Positions 1 to 8,617 of a DNA stretch of 64,000 nt are shown here, piece by piece. A program made the position numbers and the translations under genes. The notes beneath the pieces were generated by a model. That model did no database searches. It was not told where the DNA came from and worked only from the letters and a program-made list of their open reading frames with translations. Every line of letters begins with the position of its first letter. Position 1 is the first letter of the stretch. The DNA is from Chryseobacterium soli (GTDB lineage: Bacteria > Bacteroidota > Bacteroidia > Flavobacteriales > Weeksellaceae): contig NZ_JPRH01000001.1 of NCBI RefSeq assembly GCF_000737705.1, positions 682,001 through 746,000 of the forward strand, given 5' to 3'.

Positions 1-1
1 G

Positions 2-1060
2 ATTGCCGGAATCGCTTTGGATAAATTCGGGGGCAAGAAATCCCTGTTTGCCGGAACACTAATACTGGGAATCGGATGTCTGTTGTTTTTGATTTCCACT
101 CAAGCCGGCGGAATTGCAGGAAGGTTGTTGCAGGGTGCCGGCTGTGCGTTTGCTTTTCCTGGCTGTGTTTATCTTGCAAGTAAAGGATTCTCCTCAAAAT
201 CTCTGGCAACAGCGATCGGAGTTACCCAGTGTATAGGAATGCTCGGTGGTACCGCCGGACAGTTTGTAGTAGGTCCATGGGTAGAACAGGGAGTTAATAT
301 TCATACGTTCTGGCTTTGGTCCGGAATTATCACCATCATTACAGCATGTTGTCTGTTTTTTGTTATTCCCAGTGAACAGAAAGAAAAAGAAAAGGATTCA
401 AAAGATAATAAGTCTGCCTCTTTAAGCTATTTAGATCCCTATAAAATTGTTTTTAAAAACCCTCAATCCTGGCTATGCGGTATTATTTCAGGGCTATTGT
501 TTGCTCCTACCACGATATTTGCCATGACCTGGGCCGTTTCATTTTTTGAAAAAGATAAAGGTTTTGTTTTTCATGATGCGGCGATTACCAGTGCAATGGT
601 TGCCTTCGGCTGGGTGTTCGGATGTCCTCTCTTAGGCTTCATTACAGACAAAATAGGAAGAAGAAAGCCAGTTCTGGCTGCCGGAGCTCTATTGATGATT
701 CTGAGTTTATTACAGTTGATTTATCTTCCGGATCTGTATCCGGCAAAAATCAGTATGTTTATCTTCGGAGTCGGTTCCGGAGCAGCAATGATCCCTTATT
801 CCGTAATTAAAGAAGCGAATCCTGACTATGTAAAAGGAAGTGCTACAGGAGCTATTAATTTTATCACCTTTGGTGTAACCACATTACTGAGTCCTGTTTT
901 CAGCAGGTGGTTTGGAAAAAGTCTCGGCACGGCTGCAGGTGAAATTCATTTTCAGCATTCTGTGCTTTTTTGGGTTGCAGGAATCATTTTAGCCATTCTT
1001 ATTTCCCTGATGTTAAAAGAAACGGGAAGTAAAGTGCAGACTCAGCCTTCAAACGCATAA
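2..1060 (+). CDS. MFS transporter, 5' end missing
   Basis: This is the C-terminal part of a major facilitator superfamily transporter that moves an unidentified small solute across the inner membrane. The reading frame is open to the window edge, and the in-frame residues before the first TTG (17) continue as IAGIALDKFGGKKS, which matches the loop 2-3 motif A of MFS proteins, so the true start lies upstream. Many hydrophobic segments follow. A charged, lysine-rich cytoplasmic loop near residues 118-130 separates two bundles, and a second motif-A-like loop (GFITDKIGRRK) begins the C-terminal half. The C-terminus is short and polar. The substrate cannot be told from the sequence. A hairpin terminator follows. 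Confidence 0.85.
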   Translation: MAGIALDKFGGKKSLFAGTLILGIGCLLFLISTQAGGIAGRLLQGAGCAFAFPGCVYLASKGFSSKSLATAIGVTQCIGMLGGTAGQFVVGPWVEQGVNIHTFWLWSGIITIITACCLFFVIPSEQKEKEKDSKDNKSASLSYLDPYKIVFKNPQSWLCGIISGLLFAPTTIFAMTWAVSFFEKDKGFVFHDAAITSAMVAFGWVFGCPLLGFITDKIGRRKPVLAAGALLMILSLLQLIYLPDLYPAKISMFIFGVGSGAAMIPYSVIKEANPDYVKGSATGAINFITFGVTTLLSPVFSRWFGKSLGTAAGEIHFQHSVLFWVAGIILAILISLMLKETGSKVQTQPSNA

Positions 1061-1095
1061 AATAATCAGAATTCAGATTTTTTTGATAGATAAAT

Positions 1096-1132
1096 AAAAA
1101 CTTCATGCTTTTGTGTGAAGTTTTTATTTTTT
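1096..1132 (+). terminator. Rho-independent terminator after the MFS gene
   Basis: An AAAAACTTCA arm pairs with TGAAGTTTTT across a short loop and is followed by further T-rich sequence. It lies about 35 bases after the transporter stop codon. Confidence 0.75.
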
Positions 1133-1158
1133 GTAAAGGATGTAAATATTTACCTTTG
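1130..1158 (+). promoter_or_regulatory. Promoter for the secreted TonB_C-like pair
   Basis: A TTTG at 1130-1133 and a TACCTTTG at 1151-1158 are 17 bases apart, fitting the Bacteroidota TTTG / TAnnTTTG promoter pattern. It is about 40 bases upstream of the ATG at 1197. Confidence 0.55.
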
Positions 1159-1196
1159 TTTAAGTAATTTTAATATATAACGAATACCATACGGCT

Positions 1197-1679
1197 ATGA
1201 AAACTTTAGCACTATTTCTGGCTCTTTTTGCCGCTCATTTCTCATTTGCACAAGATCTTGAAGAAAGAGATGACTCTTTTATTTCGGAAAGTAATAAAAA
1301 CCTGCTGAAAATAGATATTAAAGAACCTTTCCTGCAGATTGCAGTTAAGAATTGTAATGATTTCAAGCCTGCCGCTTTTGATGGCGGAGCAGCAGCGTAC
1401 AAAGAGATTCTCAGAAAATATATGTACATGTATCTGAATTCTGACTTTTATACGTTGACAGGAGATTTTACATTCACCCTAACGATTGATGCAATGGGAA
1501 AAGTGATTGATGTGGAAGGTTCTCCCAACGTTTTAAACAGTAAAGTATTCTTTGATGATATGCAGTATGTGGTTAGAAGAATTAAAAAAACATGGACTCC
1601 GGCTATGTGTAACGGACAGCCCGTGAGGTCCGAAATGAAACTTAAAATGAGCTTCTCATCATTCTCAGCGGATATGTAA
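1197..1679 (+). CDS. Secreted TonB C-terminal-domain-like protein
   Basis: A 160-residue protein with a cleavable signal peptide (hydrophobic run ending in HFSFAQ, residues 1-19). The C-terminal half resembles the TonB C-terminal fold as found in small Bacteroidota periplasmic proteins: a beta-rich stretch with FTLTIDAMGKVIDVEG, then a WTPAMCNGQPVRS segment matching the usual W-P-A-x-x-N-G-x-P-V-R pattern. There is no N-terminal transmembrane anchor or proline-rich linker, so it is not a functional TonB. The next gene starts 4 bases after its stop and ends with a similar motif, suggesting tandem duplication and co-transcription. Its role is unknown. Confidence 0.7.
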   Translation: MKTLALFLALFAAHFSFAQDLEERDDSFISESNKNLLKIDIKEPFLQIAVKNCNDFKPAAFDGGAAAYKEILRKYMYMYLNSDFYTLTGDFTFTLTIDAMGKVIDVEGSPNVLNSKVFFDDMQYVVRRIKKTWTPAMCNGQPVRSEMKLKMSFSSFSADM

Positions 1680-1682
1680 CGT

Positions 1683-2438
1683 ATGAAAAAATTGATATTT
1701 TTTTTATTTTTTATCTTATTTCAAATGTCTTATGCGCAATTAGAAGTATTGGCGGGCCACCCTCGTGGGCAGAGTTTCTATGTAGGAGGAATAAATGCGT
1801 TGCAAAAGGATATGATTCAAATAGTGAAAAACAAGGAGCTGCTGCCATGTGCAAGGACAGATGAGAAATACCATGTAAAGATTTTAATCAATGCAGATGC
1901 AACGATTAAATATGTTAAAGACTTTGATACGGTAAACATTAATAAGAATAAATGTGCATTTGATTACAGTCGTAAAATTATACCTGCTTTAAAAAGATGG
2001 ATACCAGCTAGAGAAGGAGATAAATATATTGGAGCAATAGCAGAATTTGAAATCGATCCTTTTTTTCTTTATTATTCTAAAGAAGATCCTAAGGACAATA
2101 AGTCTACAGGTCCCATGTTTAAAAAAGGTATAAAAAATTTCACTTATGAAATGAGAAAGATAGCGGAAAAACATGCGCATAAAAATGAAGATAAGGTGTC
2201 GTTTATTACATTCTGTATAAATGAAGAAGGTGTAATGGTAGATTTTAATGTTGAAGGAGATTACTCTGAATCAGAAAAGAAAAATATTATTAATGATCTT
2301 TACAAGATAAAAGACACTTGGGAGCCTAGAATTTTCAATGGCATTCCTGTAAGAAGCACAATCAAACAGGTGTTGCGACAAAAATTCGCGCCCGAACTTG
2401 AAAAAGATTATATAGACTTTTATAAGCAAAATTTATGA
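1683..2438 (+). CDS. Secreted protein with two TonB_C-like segments
   Basis: A 251-residue protein with a signal peptide ending near SYAQ (residue 18). Two regions look like divergent TonB C-terminal domains. The first (about residues 60-125) contains VKILINADATIKYVKD and a KRWIPARE turn. The second (about 165-240) contains VSFITFCINEEGVMVDF and ends in WEPRIFNGIPVRS. The layout suggests internal duplication of the domain found singly in the preceding gene, 4 bases upstream, with which it probably shares a transcript. No catalytic motif is visible and the function is unknown. Confidence 0.65.
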   Translation: MKKLIFFLFFILFQMSYAQLEVLAGHPRGQSFYVGGINALQKDMIQIVKNKELLPCARTDEKYHVKILINADATIKYVKDFDTVNINKNKCAFDYSRKIIPALKRWIPAREGDKYIGAIAEFEIDPFFLYYSKEDPKDNKSTGPMFKKGIKNFTYEMRKIAEKHAHKNEDKVSFITFCINEEGVMVDFNVEGDYSESEKKNIINDLYKIKDTWEPRIFNGIPVRSTIKQVLRQKFAPELEKDYIDFYKQNL

Positions 2439-2455
2439 AGCAGATAATCCTGCCA

Positions 2456-2508
2456 TTCTGTCACAATATTTTGTATCTTTGCAGACTAATCAATTTTAAA
2501 ATTAGTCT
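2456..2508 (+). promoter_or_regulatory. miaB promoter and 5' UTR inverted repeat
   Basis: TATCTTTG at 2474-2481, followed by GC, matches the TAnnTTTG -7 element; the -33 part is weak (TTCTG near 2456). AGACTAAT and ATTAGTCT at 2484-2508 then form an inverted repeat in the predicted leader, before the GTG start at 2544. Confidence 0.45.
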
Positions 2509-2543
2509 AGCATCTAATTCTAATTTTTAATCTCTTATAAAAA

Positions 2544-3980
2544 GTGCAGGAAAAATATATAGACGAAACAAAACAAGGAGAAGCTTTTGCGATTGCTGAA
2601 CGACCTGATAATTCTAAAAAACTGTTTTTAGAAAGTTACGGCTGTCAGATGAACTTTTCAGATTCCGAGATTGTTGCCTCTATTCTTAATGAGCAGGGAT
2701 ACAATACAACGCTGAAGGTTGAAGAAGCTGATCTTATTCTTTTAAATACATGCTCTATCCGTGAAAAGGCTGAGCAGACCGTAAGGATGCGTCTTGCCCA
2801 GTTCAAGAATCTTAAAAAAGAGAGACCCAATATGACGGTCGGTGTTCTTGGATGCATGGCTGAACGATTGAAAACCAAATTTTTAGAAGAAGAACAATTG
2901 GTTGATTTAGTTGTAGGTCCGGATGCATACAGAGACCTGCCAAACCTGTTGAAAGAAACGGAAGACGGCCGCGATGCCATCAATGTTATTCTTTCAAAAG
3001 AAGAGACGTATGCAGATATTAATCCCGTTCGTTTAGGCGGTAACGGCGTTACAGCATTCGTTACCATTACCAGAGGATGTGATAATATGTGCACATTCTG
3101 TGTGGTTCCTTTTACCAGAGGAAGAGAAAGAAGCCGTGATCCGCATTCAATCCTTGAAGAATGTAAAGGGTTATGGGAAAGCGGGTACAAAGAAATTACG
3201 CTGTTAGGACAAAATGTAGACTCTTATCTTTGGTATGGAGGAGGTCCTAAAAAAGATTTTGCCAAAGCTTCTGAAATGCAGAAAGCGACGGCTGTTGATT
3301 TTTCCCAATTGCTTGATCAGGTAGCCAAAGCAGTCCCTGAAATGAGAATCAGATTCTCTACTTCCAATCCTCAGGATATGAGTCTGGATGTATTCAGAAC
3401 AATGGCTAAGCATGAAAATATATGTAAATACGTTCACCTGCCGGTGCAGAGCGGAAGCAATGCAATGCTGGAAGCCATGAACAGGCAGCATACCCGTGAA
3501 GAATATTTAGAATTAATTAAGCAAGCCAAAGAAATTGTTCCTGATATCTCTTTTTCTCAGGATATGATCATTGGTTTCTGTAATGAAACAGAAGAAGATC
3601 ACCAGGATACATTAAGCTTGATGAGAGAAGTAGAATATGACTACGGTTATATGTTTGCGTACTCCGAGAGACCAGGAACTCCTGCTCACAAAAAAATGGA
3701 GGACAATATTCCTGCCGATGTAAAACAAAGACGTCTGGCAGAAGTGATTGATCTTCAGAGAGAACTTTCAAGAAAAAGAATGGAAACCTATGTAGGAAGA
3801 GTGCATCAGATTTTGATAGAAGGGGTTTCCAGAAAAAACGAAAACCAGTGGAAAGGAAGAAATTCCCAGAATGCCGTTTGTGTATTCGATATGCTGGAAG
3901 GACAAAAGATAGGTGACATTGTGGACGTTTTTGTTTACGATAATACCCAGGGCACACTTTTAGGGAGAATTGCGGAATAA
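2544..3980 (+). CDS. miaB: tRNA-2-methylthio-N6-dimethylallyladenosine synthase MiaB
   Basis: MiaB is a radical SAM methylthiotransferase that adds a 2-methylthio group to i6A37 in tRNAs reading UNN codons. The N-terminal UPF0004 domain carries the auxiliary cluster cysteines C34 (YGCQMN), C70 and C104. The radical SAM motif CxxxCxxC is C179, C183 and C186 (CDNMCTFC). A TRAM domain occupies about the last 65 residues. The length of 478 residues fits the family. The only start near the conserved N-terminus is GTG at 2544, giving a leading extension typical of Bacteroidota MiaB. It appears to be a single-gene unit. Confidence 0.95.
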   Translation: MQEKYIDETKQGEAFAIAERPDNSKKLFLESYGCQMNFSDSEIVASILNEQGYNTTLKVEEADLILLNTCSIREKAEQTVRMRLAQFKNLKKERPNMTVGVLGCMAERLKTKFLEEEQLVDLVVGPDAYRDLPNLLKETEDGRDAINVILSKEETYADINPVRLGGNGVTAFVTITRGCDNMCTFCVVPFTRGRERSRDPHSILEECKGLWESGYKEITLLGQNVDSYLWYGGGPKKDFAKASEMQKATAVDFSQLLDQVAKAVPEMRIRFSTSNPQDMSLDVFRTMAKHENICKYVHLPVQSGSNAMLEAMNRQHTREEYLELIKQAKEIVPDISFSQDMIIGFCNETEEDHQDTLSLMREVEYDYGYMFAYSERPGTPAHKKMEDNIPADVKQRRLAEVIDLQRELSRKRMETYVGRVHQILIEGVSRKNENQWKGRNSQNAVCVFDMLEGQKIGDIVDVFVYDNTQGTLLGRIAE

Positions 3981-4047
3981 GATTTTCCAAAGAAAATAAC
4001 AAGTGTAAAGCAGCGAAATTATCAATAGTATACCTATAAAATAGAAA

Positions 4048-4494
4048 ATGGAAAAGTTTCAGAAGTATTGCCTTAGTGTTCTATTGGTAATCATCTACAA
4101 CAATATTTCTGCGCAGGTAAATAATGGCAGCATCGAAATCGATGACTGCAAAAAGCTGTATGAGATCTATCACAAATTCTTACATACCCAGGGGTGTGAT
4201 GGGACGATGGATTTTGCAATCCAAAAAATAAATACTGAATACACATCAATAGGCCAAAAACAAAAGGCAACAGATGCTTTTGCAGGAAGTATTTCCGAAA
4301 AAAGACAGAATTCTGGTCACAATTTTTATCTGGAAACATCAGGTCTTCCCAATGGAAAGCATGATAAAGTACTTGAAAATTTTAAAAGACAAAGCAAAGA
4401 ATATAGATTTGCATACCATATAGAGTTAAAAAGTAAAGTTTCAAAAATCAGAAACAAAGATTATTTAGATTTAAGATACAGCCTTATCATATAA
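4048..4494 (+). CDS. Small secreted protein of unknown function
   Basis: A 148-residue protein with a signal peptide (hydrophobic segment near residues 8-22, cleavage likely after ISAQ). The mature part is polar, with two cysteines (DDCKK and TQGCDG) that could form a disulfide in the periplasm. I recognise no domain. It lies 67 bases after miaB in the same direction and ends about 110 bases before the sigma-54 activator. Confidence 0.55.
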   Translation: MEKFQKYCLSVLLVIIYNNISAQVNNGSIEIDDCKKLYEIYHKFLHTQGCDGTMDFAIQKINTEYTSIGQKQKATDAFAGSISEKRQNSGHNFYLETSGLPNGKHDKVLENFKRQSKEYRFAYHIELKSKVSKIRNKDYLDLRYSLII

Positions 4495-4603
4495 GGGATA
4501 AGGCCAGGTAAAGGAAAACAATCATTTCCATTATTTTAACCAGTCTGCAGAAGATTTGATGAAGCTGCAGGTTATTTTTAAATCAATAATCAAAAATTTA
4601 CTT

Positions 4604-5890
4604 ATGAGCAACGACTTACAAAACATAAAAAACCGCTTCGGAATCATCGGGAATTTTCCTGCATTGAACCGTGCTTTAGAAAAAGCAATCCAGGTAGCAC
4701 CCACAGATATTTCTGTGCTGGTGATTGGAGAAAGTGGAGTGGGAAAAGAATTTATTCCTAAAATTATCCATTCAGAATCAAGAAGAAAACATCAGCCTTA
4801 TATCGTGGTCAACTGCGGAGCAATTCCTGAAGGAACCATTGATTCCGAACTATTTGGACACGAAAAGGGAGCCTTCACGGGAGCTACGGCAACCAGAAAA
4901 GGATATTTTGAAGTAGCGGATGGCGGAACCATATTTCTGGATGAGGTCGGTGAGCTACCCTTACAGACCCAGGTACGTCTTTTAAGAGTACTGGAAAGCG
5001 GTGAATTCATGAAAGTGGGTTCCTCACAGGTTCAAAAGACAAACGTAAGAATTGTCGCCGCTACTAATGTGAATATGATGAAAGCAATTCATGACGGAAG
5101 ATTCCGTGAGGATTTGTTTTACAGATTAAATACAGTGCAGATTGATATGCCGCCTTTAAGAGAAAGAAAAGGTGATATCCATTTGCTGTTCAGAAAATTT
5201 TCAATAGATTTTGCAGAAAAATACAGAATGCCTGAGCTGGAACTAGAGCCAAGTGCTGTGCATTATGTTGAAAATTATGCCTTTCCCGGAAACGTTCGAC
5301 AGTTAAGGAATCTTGTTGAACAGATGACTGTGGTAGAGCGAAACAGGAACGTTACCGTTGAAAAACTGGCAGAATACATTCCTATGGAAACTCACCTGCC
5401 AATGGTAGTGAATGCTCCAAATGCACAAAAACAGCCCGACTTCGGAAGTGAAAGAGAGATTATGTATAAAGTTCTCTTTGATATGAGGAATGATATTAAT
5501 GACTTAAAATCCTTAACTTCGGAATTGATAAAAAACAGAGGAGCCGGGGATTTGAGTAATCATGAGAAGAACCTGATCAACAGAATCTATACTCCGGAGC
5601 CACAACAGGCTGTTAACCAGAATTCATTGTTGTATTTTGAAGACAATAATAATCCGGTCGTACAGACGCCTACCATTATTTCAAATGCAGATGACAGCTA
5701 CGAGGATGTCGAAGATATTGAAGTAGAAGAAAACAGACCCGAATCACTTTCTCTTCAGAATAATGAGAAGGATTTGATTATTAAGGCTTTAGAGAAGCAT
5801 AAAGGAAGAAGGAATAAAGCAGCAGACGAATTGGGAATTTCCCAGAGAACTTTATATAGAAAAATAAAGCAGTATAATTTAGAAGACTAA
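4604..5890 (+). CDS. Sigma-54-dependent transcriptional activator without receiver domain
   Basis: A 428-residue bacterial enhancer-binding protein that would use ATP hydrolysis to open sigma-54 promoters. The AAA+ domain starts almost at the N-terminus: Walker A GESGVGKE (residues 42-49), the sigma-54 contact loop GAFTGA (89-94) and Walker B FLDEVGE (111-117). A long acidic linker separates it from a C-terminal Fis-type helix-turn-helix (KAADELGISQRTLYRKI). No receiver, GAF or PAS domain precedes the ATPase, so signal input is unclear. I prefer ATG 4604 over the upstream TTG/ATG near 4556 because the upstream residues look like non-coding leader and MSNDLQ begins the family-like sequence. 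lptE follows in the same direction, 83 bases on. Confidence 0.88.
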   Translation: MSNDLQNIKNRFGIIGNFPALNRALEKAIQVAPTDISVLVIGESGVGKEFIPKIIHSESRRKHQPYIVVNCGAIPEGTIDSELFGHEKGAFTGATATRKGYFEVADGGTIFLDEVGELPLQTQVRLLRVLESGEFMKVGSSQVQKTNVRIVAATNVNMMKAIHDGRFREDLFYRLNTVQIDMPPLRERKGDIHLLFRKFSIDFAEKYRMPELELEPSAVHYVENYAFPGNVRQLRNLVEQMTVVERNRNVTVEKLAEYIPMETHLPMVVNAPNAQKQPDFGSEREIMYKVLFDMRNDINDLKSLTSELIKNRGAGDLSNHEKNLINRIYTPEPQQAVNQNSLLYFEDNNNPVVQTPTIISNADDSYEDVEDIEVEENRPESLSLQNNEKDLIIKALEKHKGRRNKAADELGISQRTLYRKIKQYNLED

Positions 5891-5973
5891 TGTCTTGTAT
5901 TATGCAATATAACATGTTAATAGATTGATTTTCACATTTATAACTATTGAAAATTAAAAGAAATCAGATTAAA

Positions 5974-6525
5974 ATGAACGTTAAGATTAAAAATATTACA
6001 TTAAGACAGCCTAAATTAATTTGGGTACTGTTTATTTTTCTGGGAGTTTTAAACTCTTGCTATAGCTTTACGGGATCCTCCCTTACCGATGAAAAAACGG
6101 TAAAAATCAGTGAGTTTCCGAATAATGCATCTCTTGTAAATCCTACATTGTCACAACAGTTTTCTACCGATATTCAAAACAGATTTTTGCAGAGAACTAC
6201 TTTAAAAGGGACAAAAGAAAATCCTGATATTCTTATCGAAGGAGAAATTACAGGATATAGCTTTTCACCCACTACGATCAGTTCCAATACCCAGACAAAT
6301 CCGTCAGGTGGCGTTGTGCAGGAAGCACAAAATAAATTGACGATCACGGTAAAGGTGCATTATGAAAACAAACTGCATCCGGATTCAAGTTTCGACAGAA
6401 CCTATTCTGATGAAGCCGTTTTTAACAGCAGTTTATCACAAAGTGAAATAGAAGCCTCTCAGGTGAAAATTGTAACAGATAGAATCATTAACAAGATATT
6501 TAACGATATTGTAGCGAATTGGTAA
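5974..6525 (+). CDS. lptE: LptE-like LPS assembly lipoprotein
   Basis: A 183-residue lipoprotein of the Bacteroidota LptE family, expected to plug LptD and help insert lipopolysaccharide into the outer leaflet. The signal peptide ends in a lipobox (VLNSC), placing the lipidated cysteine near residue 28. The mature protein matches the family layout: a strand with VKISEFPNNA, then a helix ending in IQNRFLQRT, then PDILIEGEITGYSFSP, and a late helix before the C-terminus. ATG 5974 gives a better signal peptide than TTG 5947. The next gene starts one base after the stop, implying co-transcription. Confidence 0.85.
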   Translation: MNVKIKNITLRQPKLIWVLFIFLGVLNSCYSFTGSSLTDEKTVKISEFPNNASLVNPTLSQQFSTDIQNRFLQRTTLKGTKENPDILIEGEITGYSFSPTTISSNTQTNPSGGVVQEAQNKLTITVKVHYENKLHPDSSFDRTYSDEAVFNSSLSQSEIEASQVKIVTDRIINKIFNDIVANW

Positions 6526-6526
6526 G

Positions 6527-8617
6527 ATGGATCCCAGAGTTTTAGAATTATTAAAGAACCCGAAAAATATTCAGTCAGAAGATCTCAATCTTTTGAAAGA
6601 AGAGATTCATGCATTTCCCTATATTCAAAATATCAGGGCATTACATTTATATGGAGTTCATCTGTATGATAAAGAAAATTACCAGAAGGAGCTTTCCGTG
6701 ACCGCAGCATATACCACTGATAAAAAGATTCTTTACCAGCTGATTAACGGTAAAATTCAACATAAACCGGCCCCTGAAATCAGCGAAGAGAAGAAATCTC
6801 TCAAACCTGCTGAAAGTGAAGGAAGGTATGCATATAAAGATAAAGGGTTTCCTATTAAAAGAGACCAGCCTACAGAAAATGGAGTTGAAAAACAGGAAAC
6901 AGTTCCGCATATACCTGAACCTCCCAAAGAAAGTAAACCTGTCTTCGTAAAAGGCGAAAGAAACAGGATCTTATTTGAAGGCGAAGAAAATTTCCTTGAT
7001 GAAAAAAATACAGGAACAATAGATCTTGAATCTACCTTGGAATCAGGAACTTTAGTCATTCAAAAACAGGATGTTATTGAAGAACCGTCTCTTGACGAGC
7101 CGATTGTTGGAGAACGTGCTGTTGAAAAAATAATAGATGCGGAAGAACCGGTTTCAGAGAATCCTCAAGAGGAGTTTACACCTGAAACCATTATTAATGA
7201 AGATGAAATTGCCTTACCATCCGAAAAGGAGGAAATCAAGGATGATTCAGAATTAAGTTTCCATGAAACAGAAACGCTGCCATCTGAAATAGCTGATAAC
7301 GAAGAGGAACATTATTCGGTTGAAGAACATGTCGAAGATCAAAAAGAAGTAACGGCTGCCGAAGAAACAGATCATCAAACAGATGAAGTTCCCGAGGAAT
7401 TCACTGCCAAAGAAATTATAAACGTTTCCAAACCTAGTGTTCAGGAAGAACAGAAAGTAGAGGAAGATGATGCAGAGCTTAGTTTCCATGGAATGGAGGC
7501 ATTCTTGCCTGATGTAAAGATTCAGGCAAATACAGATGAGATCGCATCCGCTGAAGTGATCCAGTCAAGTACCAACAAGCATGAAGATGAAATGCGGCGC
7601 TTGATAGAAGAGGTTGAGAAAAAGATGAAAGTGGCGAAAGAATCTGTTTCTGAACCAAAAATTGAAGAGCCTGAAACTACAGATCATGAGATCAGCTTTG
7701 CAGAAACTCAGCAATTCCATTTCTGGTCCACAGAAAAAGAAGACAAACCCATTGTTGATGAAGTGGTTACAGGGCACATCGAAGACGAAGCTGATTCTAT
7801 AGAAACGGTTGAAGCCCCGGAACCTCCTGTACAGAAAGAAGAACTGCAGAAGGTACAGGAAGAAGTGAAATCTGCCTGGAAACCGATGAGCCTGGAAGCT
7901 CATATTCCCGACTCTCTACTCAATAAACCAGCGGGCAAACCGGAACAAAAAATTGAAGAACCTGCACAGGAACAGAATATTCCGTTAGTGATAGAAAAAG
8001 CTGAAGATAGTCAAATAGAGACAGAACCGCAGCAGCAACAGGACAATGAACCGGTAAAGACCGAAGAAGAACCTGTTGATGCCGGAATTGAAAATAGCAC
8101 TGCTGCTGTAGAAAAAGAAAAGCAGGATGAAGCTCCTGTCATGAATGTTTCTTTCTTCAGTTCAGATATTTCGAGCCTGCCAGTAAGCAGAGCCGAAAAA
8201 GAGGAGGTTAACGAAAAAGAAGAAATGGCGTTAGAAAAAGAGACCGTTCAGAATATCCTTGACAGCAATGTGCCCGGATTTATCAATACTTGGCAGAGCT
8301 GGTTGAAAATTGACAGACCTGAAGACCATGAAGAGCAGGAACCCAAAACGGAAGATAAAATAAAAGTTATCGATGCTTTCATTGAAAACAATCCTAAAAT
8401 AAGCCAGTTAAGAGAAGAAGGCAGCTATGTGATCAAAGAAAAGAAAGGCGACATTTCGCATTTGATGACTGAAACATTGGCTAATCTGTATGTAGAACAG
8501 AAACTCTACAGCAAAGCCATCAAAGCTTTCGAAATCTTAAAGCAAAAACACCCTGAAAAAACAGAGCATTTTAATGCTAAAATTGCTCATGTTAACGATA
8601 TTAAAAGTGGAAAATAA
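6527..8617 (+). CDS. Large acidic repeat protein with C-terminal TPR-like region
   Basis: A 696-residue protein with no signal peptide. Residues 1-80 form a folded helical domain (VLELLKNPKNIQ..., then HLYGVHLYDKENY). Residues 100-580 are low complexity and very rich in Glu, Val and Pro, with a recurring unit that includes E-F-T-x-x-x-I-I-N and ends in (D/A)ELSFHxxE; its copies lie near residues 215-255 and 290-325, with a looser HEISFAETQQF copy near 390. The last 100 residues are helical and TPR-like (LANLYVEQKLYSKAIKAFEIL). It sits between lptE and a TPR protein. I know of genes like this at this locus in related bacteria, but the function is not established. Confidence 0.75.
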   Translation: MDPRVLELLKNPKNIQSEDLNLLKEEIHAFPYIQNIRALHLYGVHLYDKENYQKELSVTAAYTTDKKILYQLINGKIQHKPAPEISEEKKSLKPAESEGRYAYKDKGFPIKRDQPTENGVEKQETVPHIPEPPKESKPVFVKGERNRILFEGEENFLDEKNTGTIDLESTLESGTLVIQKQDVIEEPSLDEPIVGERAVEKIIDAEEPVSENPQEEFTPETIINEDEIALPSEKEEIKDDSELSFHETETLPSEIADNEEEHYSVEEHVEDQKEVTAAEETDHQTDEVPEEFTAKEIINVSKPSVQEEQKVEEDDAELSFHGMEAFLPDVKIQANTDEIASAEVIQSSTNKHEDEMRRLIEEVEKKMKVAKESVSEPKIEEPETTDHEISFAETQQFHFWSTEKEDKPIVDEVVTGHIEDEADSIETVEAPEPPVQKEELQKVQEEVKSAWKPMSLEAHIPDSLLNKPAGKPEQKIEEPAQEQNIPLVIEKAEDSQIETEPQQQQDNEPVKTEEEPVDAGIENSTAAVEKEKQDEAPVMNVSFFSSDISSLPVSRAEKEEVNEKEEMALEKETVQNILDSNVPGFINTWQSWLKIDRPEDHEEQEPKTEDKIKVIDAFIENNPKISQLREEGSYVIKEKKGDISHLMTETLANLYVEQKLYSKAIKAFEILKQKHPEKTEHFNAKIAHVNDIKSGK

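Noticed and set aside
2645..3190. 181-codon open frame on the minus strand
   Set aside because: It is antisense to the radical SAM region of miaB and has no recognisable motif; miaB is certain.
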